Source of the DNA: Escarpia spicata
Lineage: Eukaryota > Annelida > Polychaeta > Sabellida > Siboglinidae
Assembly (NCBI GenBank): GCA_963995525.1
Contig: OZ023209.1
Span: 15,395,673 to 15,459,672, forward strand
DNA: 64,000 bases
Direction of reading: 5' to 3'
Made by a program: the position numbers and the translations under genes. A model generated the notes under the pieces. The model did no database searches. It saw only the letters and a program-made list of their open reading frames with translations, and was not told the DNA's origin. This document shows, one piece after another, positions 54,120 through 64,000 of this stretch (within the stretch, counting starts at the first letter, position 1; each line of letters begins with the position of its first letter).

Positions 54120-55930
54120 CGGTTGCCATGTACAGTAAGATAATGTTCTATGCAACAGGTACCCAACCCAGATTATTTAGACCAAAACTCCTACCTCTAT
54201 GGCGTCTAACTTAGTCTATTTCAGTATTTATTTTATTCAGGTATTGTTATTTTTAAGACATGACAAATGCTTGTTTAACTTAGGCTGTCCCAAAAGTTAT
54301 TCTGATTTTTTTATGTAGGAAGATTTTCCACGACATTTTTATTTTAAGATATTACTTTTTGTGCGTGCACTCCCTCATCTGTTGTAATTGTTTTGCTACT
54401 GTTTCCATAAAATTCTGGTGAGACTGGTGGTTCTGGAGATACTTAGACTTGGAGAACAACGCAATGAAGGAAGGGAGACATTGAGATTTGTGAACAGACT
54501 GAGCTATGAATAGGCCTGCAGAGAGAAACAGAGACCCATGGGATAACTGAAAAGACACAAATGAATCGGGAAACATTTGTTTGTACCAAAAATAAACAAA
54601 GAAACATTACACATATTCAAAGTTGACATGTTACAAAAAATGTTTATGTACAATAACTAACACAAAAATAATCACTGAACAAATAATAGTTTATTTTGGA
54701 TCTGGAGCTATAGCAAATTAAATATATTATTATACATTTAAAAGTAAAAAATAAGAGTTGATGTCAACTCAGTTGGGGAGACTTCATATAACTAAGATCC
54801 AAATTGTTAACTGTTGTTGGCGCCATCTTATATTTAAATAAAATGTTACTTATCTAAAAACCTACTGATATATCAGAGCTGATATATTGTACAAAACACT
54901 TCCCTTAATCATTAATTATTACTTCCTCATTCTCACACAGAATACTACAATAACTTTATAGCCACATTTTAAAGACTGACTATACTATAGTCTACTAAAA
55001 ATATAAATTGGTAGGTGCCGCATCAATGCAGCAGTGTTCTTTCTAACCCCGAGCAGTTCGAATTTGGAATATGATTCCACCACCGATTACTGAACTAGAA
55101 AGCCCCAAGGCGTTTCAAACAGCGATTATGAACCTTCCTTTCGCCACACCCAATCATCTAAAGTGCCTATAAAATAAACAAACAAACTACCCACAACGCA
55201 TGCGCACAAACAAGCACCATACAACTCCTGCGTTAGCGCAAGTTTTGGCTGTTTGGAGTAAATCACCTAAGACAGGTTATGGCACAAATGCACTGAGTGG
55301 GCTGCACTGCAGACAGCACAAGACGGTAGGTGGCGCCACATAAATGTATTTAAGGGCGGCCGTAGGCCTATTTGGCACTGGAAACATTTGCTGTTTCGAG
55401 TAGGCCGGCATTTAGTATAATGTAATTATACTTATTTCAGCATGTGACAGCTTGACTGTCATGCGCCTATGGTGATTGTGTACTACAAGTTGTGTGACGT
55501 AAGAAACTAGCGACTAAATTACGAGGTACAACAATATTTTGTGTTGTTTTGAGAGCGATAATAAGATGTTTGTTTAGATTTCTCAACCGATTTGATATCC
55601 GCCCACTTTGTCGAGCTGTCTTATGTAATTGTATTAATTATAAAAGAATTGACAAGTTTGTCCATCGCATTGAATGAAGGTTTAAGTAACGTGTTCTGAA
55701 ACGTTCTCATCAGGCTTAATCATGAGACAAATCCGTGGGCATATAGTGATATACATAGTCCATAGACGTCATAGACCTAGTCCTAGTTGTTCCTTTCCGA
55801 ATTCTGCACGGAGAATAATATATCCAACACTGTGGTAAATAAACCGTAACAGGGTGTGGACTCGATCACACCTATAAAGTGTCCCAGGGCATTTACCTAT
55901 ACTTGGTTTTTTATTGACCAACATTTTATA
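54120..55930. other. Intergenic, nothing recognised
   Basis: AT-rich at the left, moderately GC-rich at 55190-55400. No exon or transposon could be supported. CACCTATAAAGTGTCCCAGG at 55869 recurs with one change at 58470. Confidence 0.35.
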
Positions 55931-55941
55931 ATTTAGGAGTC

Positions 55942-58050
55942 TTGGCTACGGCTGACTATTCCTCTGTCCTATCTACTAGCAATGCAAACGAAGCATACAA
56001 CAACTTAATGTTAACATATACATCACTTTATGAAATATCTTGCCCAGTTAAAACTATCAGAGTAAATAGCAAATATATTAAAAGAGAGCCCTGGGTAACA
56101 TCAGGCATTATAGTGTCTTCAATAAACAAAGACAAACTACTCCGCAGAAAGCTAAATAAGCCCAATACAGCGAGAGAGGATGTTTATAAGGTATATTGTC
56201 GACTATTTGATAAGATTAAAAGAGCAGCAAAAATTAAGTATTATACTGAAATACTGGAAGAACGTAAACATAGCATCAAAGAAACATGGACCATACTGAG
56301 GAAGGCAATATTTAATCAAAAAAAGAGTTTCCAATTACCTCAAACTTTCATTGTAAAAGGAGAAAAAGTATCAAATTCGGCTTTTATTGCTGAAGAGTTT
56401 AATCGTTTCTTTGCTGATATAGGTAAATCAGTGAGTGATTTAATACCTCCTCCCACAACCTCGTTTCATGCACACCTAAAAGATAACTATCCTGTAAACT
56501 TTTTCATGCAACCTACTGATGTAAACGAAATCAAAAGAATAGTGCAAAAACTAAATGCACTGAAGGCTTCGATAGTTTATCTACAAAACTTGTACAACAG
56601 ACTATTGAGGAAATAACAATCCCACTTGTGCACATCATAAATAATTCCTTTGTTACATGTGTTATACCTGATAATTTAAAAATCGCTAAAATAATTCCAA
56701 TTTATAAATCAGGAAATATTAATGTGTTTAATAACTACAGACCAATAAGTATTTTACCAACACTTTCTAAAATAATGGAAAAAATAGTATGTAACAGATT
56801 AGTAATATATTTAGAGAAATATAATATACTGTATAAACATCAATATGGATTTCGCTCGAAACATTTCTGTGTTTTTAGTCCTGTAAACTCAAACTACGAG
56901 GTAAACAATAGCATTAAAATAAATAATGAAGTCATCAACCAAGTTGGCAAGTATAAAAATGATGAATCTGTAAAATTCCTGGGATTGTATATAGATAAGC
57001 ACTTAACATGGAAAGAACACATCAACATAATTAGTTCCAAAATATCTAGAGCTATTTTTGCAATAAATAGAGTGAAATATTTCTTACCATATAAGTCATT
57101 AAAATCATTATATTACGTTTTAATTCACAGTCATATAACATATGGTATACTAGCATGGGGCAATGGAAATACAAAGAAAATAGAAATTTTACAAAAACGT
57201 GCTTTAAGAATAATTAATAAAAAAGGATATAGGGGTCATACTGATCCTTTATTTAAGTCTGACAAAATACTAAAAATGTCAGATGTATATAAACTACAGG
57301 TCTCACTATTTATGTACGACTTTAAACATGATTTATTACCCAAGTCATTAAAAAAATTTGCGATCAAAAAGACTTTAGACAAAAGTATAAGATTAACCTG
57401 ACAATGCAACCTTCTTGTTAAAGAGACACCTAGAACACATTTTTCGTCTAAGCTATCAAAACATAATTTCACAAGAATCTGGAACAATATAAACAAAAAA
57501 ATAAGAAACACTAAACAAAGGTTAAAATTTAAACGCATGTTGTGTGACTTCTACTTAAACGCATATCTTCGTCAAGTGAATTGTATAAATCCTAGATGTT
57601 CAGAATGTAATGAAACTTATTAAATAAAACTCTACCTTTGTTTGTAAGTCTATTACCGTTCTTACACTACGTTGTTAACCAAATACAAATGTTTGGATCG
57701 CCTTTCTATTCACTTACATATACTTCAATTGATCATACTTCTCAGTTCGTTGTTATATATCACCAACAACAGCACATACTATATGTTAAATAATACTCCG
57801 GTTTAATATTATCTAGTACGGAGGTGGGTTGGTGATGAATTTGAGTGAGTTGTTTAACATGATTTTGATGATTGTTATGATTGTAATCATAGAGTAATGA
57901 TAATCAAATGGTGTCACTGGAAGACGGCTTTTAGCCAAGTGACATCCATGCAATGTAACACATTTCCATTTGTATGACATGTATATGTTAACTGTATGTT
58001 ATGTTGTTATGTTGTAAATAAAGTTACTTACTGTAAATAAAGTTACTTAC
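55942..58050 (+). mobile_element. CR1/Jockey-like LINE with the RT catalytic core deleted
   Basis: Frame 1 (55942-56616) holds the linker (REPWVTSGIIVSSINKDKLL ... SAFIAEEFNRFFADIGKSVS). Frame 2 (56628-57401) begins the RT (FVTCVIPDNLKIAKIIPIYK, NNYRPISILPTLSKIMEKIV, HQYGFRSKH) and jumps at about 56870 directly to the post-catalytic region (KFLGLYIDKHLTWKEHINII ... GILAWGNG). The DLSKAFD, GVPQGS and YADD blocks are missing. The endonuclease is also missing (5' truncation). The 3' end carries two copies of TGTAAATAAAGTTACTTAC (58013-58050). Confidence 0.88.
58013..58050 (+). repeat. Duplicated 19-bp LINE terminal repeat
   Basis: Two exact copies of TGTAAATAAAGTTACTTAC in tandem, probably the 3' terminal repeat of the LINE. 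Confidence 0.85.
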
Positions 58051-58054
58051 TATT

Positions 58055-58718
58055 GGGTTTCTTTTATCAATTGTTATAGTGAATGTTCTCCATGACATAG
58101 ATAGGTCTGACTCTCTAGATATTCATCTCTTGGTAAAAACAGTTCCTACCTCCTCGCAACCCCCAAAGAGAGACAAGTTGATTGTGGCCGCCAAAAGGAT
58201 GATGATGATGATGAATACCCGGGATTTAGTAACTTTATTACATTGTCATATATCTTAGAGTTATGGACTTTAACCCGCACTACAGTCAACAGCAACCCAA
58301 AGTGTCTTTTTCCTGGTACTAATTATAATCTCATCGAAGCTTACAGAACTACATGTGATGCGTGCATGCATGTGTGAGTGTTTCCTTGTGTGCATGCACG
58401 TGTGTGTGCGTGCGCGTATATATGCTTCAAGACTGTCATAGCTGGGGTTATTGTGGGGACAAGCTCCCACCTATAAAGTGCCCCAGGGCATGCGTCTCAC
58501 AGGCAAGTCCAACTACTGTCTTTCCTGTGGCGAAACTGTTTTCAGGAGAAGGGGGGAAAGGCGATGATCTGGCGCCTTTAAACCAAATGCTTTGGGCAGA
58601 TGGGGTTCGTCAGCCTGGGAAGGCAGCTCAGCTAGGAGAAGGCCACTCTGATTTCAAAACCTCACTGCCTTGTGGGTATCTTTGGGAGAAGAAAAGGCTA
58701 CGGAGTAAGCCCGACATA
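58055..58718. other. Intergenic, nothing recognised
   Basis: A short (GAT)n at 58198-58214 and GT-rich stretch at 58370-58420; no gene supported. Confidence 0.35.
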
Positions 58719-58721
58719 AAT

Positions 58722-59000
58722 CACTGGCGCAAGGGTTAAAGCATCGGACTCTCAGTCGAGAGAACCACGACTCGAATTCTGTGCAGCCATGTCAAACTAT
58801 GGGCAAATTTGTTCACTCTACGTTGCTCCAGTTTATATTTGCCTATGAATAGCGTTCATGCAGTAATTGTAGCATACTGAATGCTTCCCAGAGAAGGTGT
58901 TTAATTGAGGTGGTGTTTGATTGAACAGATCTGCCAGAGAGTAGAGCGCTTTGAGTAGTAAGGACTGGACACGGCGCCATATAAGGACTTACCTTTACTA
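58722..59000 (+). repeat. V-SINE-like element
   Basis: The tRNA-derived head has a box A-like TGGCGCAAGGG (58725) and box B-like GACTCGAATTC (58769). A shared central domain (TATGGGCAAATTTGTTCACT then TTGCTCCAGTTTA) and tail (GAGCGCTTTGAGTAGT then AAGGACTGGACAC) follow. Best-preserved head of the three copies. It lies just upstream of the membrane-protein exon. Confidence 0.85.
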
Positions 59001-59140
59001 AATTCAGACTTATAGCAGAAAATATATGTAAATATTTACTATTTATTAATGTCTTTCAACAGGTGACTTTATTCGCACATGCTGCATGAACACCGGCACT
59101 GCATAATTAACACATCCGTTGGAAGTGTCTTGTGCATACA

Positions 59141-59378
59141 ATGGCTGGCCAGTACGAACGCTTCGATGACGACATCGTCACGGCATCAGGAGGGGAGAAT
59201 GCCTCAACATCGGGATCAGAAGATGGCACCACAGAGCACGTGGTGACATCTCAGGTACAGTCAGCTGACCTGAATTCCGGAGGTCACAGGTCACGGAGGG
59301 TGCAGCTGATGGAAGGGCAGTGGCCTACCCAGGTTGGGTGTGTCCACCTCATCTTTGGTGTGCTACTTACATTGCTGG
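59141..59378 (+). CDS. First coding exon of an unidentified membrane protein (partial)
   Basis: ATG 59141 opens 79 codons: MAGQYERFDDDIVTASGGEN ... STSGSEDGTTEH ... RRVQLMEGQWPTQVGCVHLI-FGVLLTLLG, ending at donor TTGCTGG/GTGAGT in phase 1. The N-terminus is acidic and Ser/Thr-rich, probably cytosolic. The last 20 residues start a membrane helix. The Q/G spacing recalls the first helix of small tetraspan proteins such as MS4A/CD20-like, but that is only an impression. A possible acceptor (TTTCAACAG/GTGAC, 59062) would make this exon 2 with some 5' UTR. No following exon was found before the window ends. Confidence 0.55.
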
Positions 59379-59384
59379 GTGAGT

Positions 59385-60400
59385 GTTCTGTGTGTGCCCT
59401 TATGCCAACACCACCAAGAGTGGGGTTATTATTTACCATGGGGGTCGGTGAAATCGCCCGACACACTCTGATTTGAATTTGAAATCCAGCCCACCATAAA
59501 AAGTTCAATGCAATGCACCCTCCAAATTGAAATTTGAACCTGATTTATATCAAAAAGTGTTGGTTGAAAATTATTGCTGGCAACATTCTATGCACTGAAA
59601 TTCTTTTTGTGTATAATCATAAAACAAGACAAGAAATTGAATTGCAGAAGAGTACCAAAAACATAAATGTGACGGGCCTACTCGTACATACAATGTCTTC
59701 TGAAGCATTTCACGTTTGCGTTGACAATTCATTTGATTTTCATAATCGGTTATCGATTTGGCCAAACTAATCGATGATAGATTATATAATTGGTTTGTGG
59801 GTGGCCATGGTGAGAACAATTTGCTTGTTAGATAGCAGTACCAGTGCACATTGCTGACATAAATATATACATTTTTTGGTTTAACTGGGCAAAAATGTAC
59901 AGACCTATTAATAATAATAACCATAGGAAAATTATCCAACACCTAGGGTATGACACGTTAAGTTTAGATATTTAGTGCATTGTGTCAAGATGTTTAGTGA
60001 GATTTCCAAATACGCCATCGCTGTACTGTACATTGCAGTTTTGAAATATAGCAATGTCACCTGTTCGCTAAAACATGTTGTCGTTGGTCAGTAAACCTGT
60101 GCATTAATTTCAAAACAACTGTTTTATACAGTCAGAAATATCATCGATCACTCAAGATTGTAATCAGTTAATTTGAGCAGCAACATTAACCAACCAATCA
60201 TCAACAAAAATGTTTCATCGGAACAAGACTATTCAATGCTACAGGCAATAGAATGCTGCAAAAACATTTGTAACATACATAAAAGTCCAGACCTACAGAA
60301 GAAAGTGAATCAAAGGAAGCTTGCTAGCCTTGTTAATAATAATAATAATGTACTTTTTTTTATATTTCCACTCATATCCAGAGTACCACTCTATTCAAAG
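59385..60400. other. Intron, nothing recognised
   Basis: AT-rich sequence after the membrane-protein exon; no second exon found. Confidence 0.4.
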
Positions 60401-60435
60401 GTGTTGACAACAGACCTGGGTTCAATTCATTTTTA

Positions 60436-62620
60436 GTCCTTTGGCCGAAGGTCCAAGGGACTATTGCCATCACTTTGCGTCCGCCGTTAGCTGCCGTATC
60501 TCAGAAACTGTTCAGTAACTTTTTCTCTAATTTTGCATAGACATATCTTAGGGCACTGCCACTATGCACGAGAAATCTGTATTTGATTGAATCATTTTAA
60601 GGACTCCCAAGGGCCTCCAAGTAAAAATGTAACATTTGGCCTATTTTTTCAAAAACTGTTCAGCAACTTTTTTTCTAATTTTGCATAGATGTATCTTAGG
60701 GTGCTGCCACTATATACAAGAAATCTGTATTTGATTGAATAATTCTAAGGGCATCTAAGGGGCCCCCAAAGTGCAAAAGTTTTACATTATCTAGTGATGT
60801 GGTTTTGAGAAGAGCCTTTGAGACCACCCCCAACAGTAGATTTTGTTTAATGTGCCACAAAGTCAACACCATGACTAAACTCTGCAGCCTAGTGCTACTG
60901 TTCCATTGAGACTTTGACTAATCTTTAATTGCTCACAGCGCCCAGGCAGAGTAGACACACTTGACCCCTGTTAGACTGAACAGTTGCCTGACACTTTTTT
61001 ATCTTCAAAACTATTGATTTTCTATAATTGCAAGTTGTGTTTATTTTGATGTTCATTTAATTATTATAAAATGTTGTGACTGTGGTGTATATTGGTTAAA
61101 GATGTATTGTCTGTAGAAACCTGTAGGTGACAAACATAGAAAATTTATATTCTGGACAACTTTAGAGTGAAATATCCTACACTTTATTGATATCAAATGC
61201 ATTCTACTGTTCTGTTTACGCTTGCCATGCCTTGTGTAGACATGGTACTGTGTAAATCAATTGTATCAATATAGACAAAAAATTACAGATTCACAATATA
61301 GTTGACACCTGAAACAACCAAATGTCAACCATTAGAAGAGTTGCACAGATTTGCTATATACAAGCAAGAAATCTGTATTTGATTGAATCATTCTAGTGTC
61401 ATCAGGATAGAGTAGAACATACATTTTCTACATCATCATCATCCCTAAGGTTGTTGTTCACCAGCTGCCATGTTAACTCCGTTATAATAATATTGTGACT
61501 AACAGTGTTCAAAATGATTCAGGTAAATAGCAAATAACAAAGGACACAAGTTTTCTCCTTGCCATACCTATACATCACATGAGAACAAGGCTGACACAGC
61601 CTGGCCCTGATTTATACATGATTTAGCATTTTTGTACATGTTGTATACAACTTTCAACACAATACCATTAATACCGCATAAAATTATCTTAGACCACAGG
61701 GAGGACCGGTCTACTAAATCAAATGCTTTCTTATAATCGATGAAGGCACAATAAAGCCTTTTGCATCGAGACAAATACAATTCAACCAATACCCCTATTT
61801 GAACACTGCCTGTTCTTCACCTATTACATTCGCTTTGTTTAGGTATGTGGTCAGTCAGGTGTTCTGAACAATCACTAAGGATTAATGAACACTTGTGCAG
61901 AATGTCACCCACTTGGCAGGTTTAATTGATCTATTCAGCAATGAGGACACTGCTTAGGGCTCACTCTGGACACTGTCACTCACAGTGTTGTGTATTGTCT
62001 TAGTTGGTGCATTGAGCTAATCTACTTGACCATGAATCAGTGGTGGCTCTGGTTGTGTATTACACCCAGCTGTGGAGCTAAGATTCTCTGCCTGCTATTG
62101 TTTGTGGAAACTGCATTAAGCCACTAGACCCCTGTTAAACTGGACAGTTGCCTGTAGGTTTTAAACTGTGTCAAACAGTGAGTCTACCTTTTGCTCTCAG
62201 ATAATCTGTCCTCTTAGTTTTACACATGAAGACATAATCTGGCATAACTTGATAAGTCTTTGTAGCAGCACATTTGTATTTCCAGTGTATCATTGCAACA
62301 TAACATACATATTACATACTGTGTGCCACATTTGAATGTTGAGCATGTAATATTTCCATGCTATCCATTTGCATATATAATGTAAAACTTCAACAGCCGT
62401 TTTCTTCATTTTAACTTTTTTTTCCCTACCATGTTCAATGCTCCATAACTTTGCAAATTTTTGTAGCAGTCATATTTTGTTAAACCGTGTAAAGCACCCT
62501 ACCAAACCTTTACAAGGATGTAAGAAAACAATGTTACAATTTTTCCGACTTATCACTCATTTGGTCAGCCGGGGTCACATATAGACGTATTAGTCCAAAG
62601 GACTTTAGGGCCACTTGGCC
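60436..62620. mobile_element. Repeat nested in the hAT-like element, possible 8-bp duplication
   Basis: CATTTTTA occurs on both sides (60428-60435 and 62621-62628). The left end holds GTCCTTTGGCCGAAGGTCCA; the right end, read inward, holds GGCCAAGTGGCCC then AAAGTCCTTTGGACTA, only partly matching. Internally, a ~155-bp block is duplicated (60497-60620 and 60650-60770, both with TCTAATTTTGCATAGA and AAATCTGTATTTGATTGAAT). Class unknown. Because the 8-mer is AT-rich, the boundaries are less certain than those of the outer element. Confidence 0.6.
61495..61795 (-). pseudogene. Non-LTR reverse transcriptase fragment
   Basis: Minus strand reads KRLYCAFIDYKKAFDLVDRS, then LWSKIILCGINGIVLKVVYN and MYKNAKSCINQG, RT motif A with its first catalytic Asp and the following helix. 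The GVRQG-like motif that should follow is lost to a stop near 61568. Only about 100 codons of RT survive. Lies within the nested repeat. Confidence 0.8.
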
Positions 62621-63519
62621 CATTTTTATCAATTCCAATTTATGTGTATTTACCAAAGATCAATTCAAAGTAGTCACAAAAACGGATTTATTCCAATTCA
62701 ATTCATTTTTATTCAATTACAATTCTGTTCTAATTCAAATTGGCAAAAATAGCTGTTTTGTTGTGACTTATTAAGTTTCTGCACATTGATGTGCAATGAA
62801 GCCCCAGTTAGATTCTATTGAAGCAAACGACAGCCTTTCAATGTGTTTAATTAAGCACTTACAGGTTAATGGGTTAGTTTGGGCCATTGGCCTTCCTTGT
62901 CAGCCATAGCCCAGGGTGTCCCAGCATAAGCCAGGAAGTCCATAATAAAATGCCTGCTTTGTTCTCAGAAGAGACTGCTAAGCAGGTATTGTGCCACATA
63001 CTGCAACTGGTAGCAGCCTGGCTAAAGAACAAAGGGGATGCTGAACATGCTAATTCACCCCCTCTGTGGACAGTAGTTTTGGTCTCTGGTAGTCAATTAG
63101 CAGTGATTCCAAATAGCAACTGGCAGCTTTGTTCTGTGCTGCTAATAAAACTGGGGTACACAAGAGAGAAGAGAATAAAACAAAAAATTGCAGACAATGT
63201 TTTATCTGGTGACAAATCCTTTTGTACCTGTAAATACTGGAAGTCCTGCTGTTGGTTGTTTTATTTTGGTCTTTCACTAAAAAGACACATCTGAAAACGT
63301 TACAATTTAACATTTATTTTGTAGTTTATACATCTCGATTTATATAGAAAAAAGTTGTAAATTAATTTTACGTTTCAATCAATTCATCTTATTTTGCATG
63401 ATTAAATTCAATTCAATTCCAAATCAATCTGTTTTGGTTTTATTCAATTAAAAAAATCGTGCTTTTTGTTTATCAATTCCAATTCAATTAAGGATTGAAC
63501 CCAGGTCTGGTTGACAATG

Positions 63520-64000
63520 AAATGCTGAGACGTATGTAATGATTGCTATGCTTACTAAAATGTGAGTAATAAATTAAATGTATAAAAAGGCTAACATTTC
63601 ACTAAACAGAAATGTACTAAGCAAACCTTAGCTAAAACTGTCAAAGTGTACATACAAAAACATATGTACATTATAACATTGTCAACAGATTAAAATAGAA
63701 AATAATAAAAAGTTATAAATAAATAGACAACAAAATACTAATGAATAAATAATAAAAGAATATACTAGTATACCAGTAATAGTAGACAATTAAAATAATA
63801 ATAAATTATTAGTGTTACTTTTCTACACAGTAGGTTGCCTTGTATTGCAGGATGTTATCAAATTGAGGTACACTGTAACCAATTACACAAAATCAAATCA
63901 GTTACACTTGCTTTTCATTTGTAATTTCACTTACGATTACACTTCTAAAATGTTAAAATCATTTACAATTACATCACTAAGTTTTCTGTTACATTTTGTA
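63520..64000. other. AT-rich window end, ATTACA-rich from 63870
   Basis: From about 63870 words such as ACCAATTACA, AATTTCACTTACGATTACAC and TTTACAATTACATC recur, resembling hAT subterminal repeats. The element, if real, is cut by the window end. Nothing else recognised. Confidence 0.3.

Larger units (their letters stand above)
60411..63509. mobile_element. hAT-like transposon with perfect 16-bp TIRs and 8-bp target duplication
   Basis: The terminal inverted repeats CAGACCTGGGTTCAAT (60411-60426) and ATTGAACCCAGGTCTG (63494-63509) are perfect. Identical GTTGACAA octamers flank them (60403-60410 and 63510-63517). Subterminal regions are rich in TTCAATTC/AATTCAATT words (62630-62740 and 63380-63490). 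No transposase frame is visible. Most of the left half is a second insertion (60436-62620). Confidence 0.92.

Noticed and set aside
58722..58795. Functional tRNA gene
   Set aside because: Box A and box B are present but no cloverleaf forms, and the sequence continues into SINE body and LINE-derived tail.
62887..63294. 135-codon plus-strand frame
   Set aside because: Lies inside the hAT-like element, has no transposase motif or splice signal, and resembles no family I know.

Overview
This is AT-rich nuclear DNA from a multicellular animal, most likely a marine invertebrate. Genes are split by GT-AG introns of 0.2 to 5 kb, microsatellites are long, and the repeats (CR1/L2/Jockey-type LINEs, a Mag-like Gypsy LTR element, hAT-like elements, tRNA-headed SINEs, fold-back elements) are of kinds common in molluscs, lancelets and hemichordates. 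I cannot name the species. There is no bacterial, organellar or CRISPR content.

Host genes, from the left: (1) a two-exon coiled-coil gene at 15752-18236 (+), whose product resembles the synaptonemal-complex central element protein SYCE1. (2) FBXO9 on the minus strand. Thirteen exons between 42712 and 22158 join in phase into about 420 residues with a TPR-like segment, an F-box and the FBXO9 C-terminal region; a short first exon near 43797 is only a proposal. (3) A divergent gene at 44491-53530 (+) with five in-phase exons, encoding a B-box / coiled-coil / fibronectin III / transmembrane protein without a visible RING. (4) The first coding exon of an unidentified membrane protein at 59141-59378 (+), whose remaining exons lie beyond the window or were not found. 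FBXO9 and the B-box gene appear to share a promoter region of about 700 bp.

Most of the rest is repeats. 1-15 kb holds a compound (GT)n(GA)n microsatellite, a SINE copy, a decayed LINE fragment, a fold-back element, a near full-length LINE (7195-11600, minus) with a (GACA)n tail, a broken cysteine-rich pseudogene and a ~185-bp satellite. The FBXO9 introns hold a hAT-like element, a 15-bp-unit fold-back element, a 45-bp array touching a splice donor, a complete Gypsy element (30758-35252), CR1-like LINE tails, and a 3.7-kb fold-back element that encloses an 84-copy 16-bp array. The B-box gene introns hold two L2/CR1-like LINE fragments and a SINE. The right end holds a LINE that has lost its catalytic core, another SINE and a 3.1-kb hAT-like element containing a second insertion, which in turn contains a LINE fragment.

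The genes show no shared pathway. The best candidates for novelty are the membrane-anchored RING-less B-box/FN3 protein, the SYCE1-like gene outside vertebrates, the 3.7-kb fold-back element with its 16-bp array, and the nested hAT-like insertion. Exon joins were made by hand from splice consensus, reading phase and family similarity; no database search was possible.
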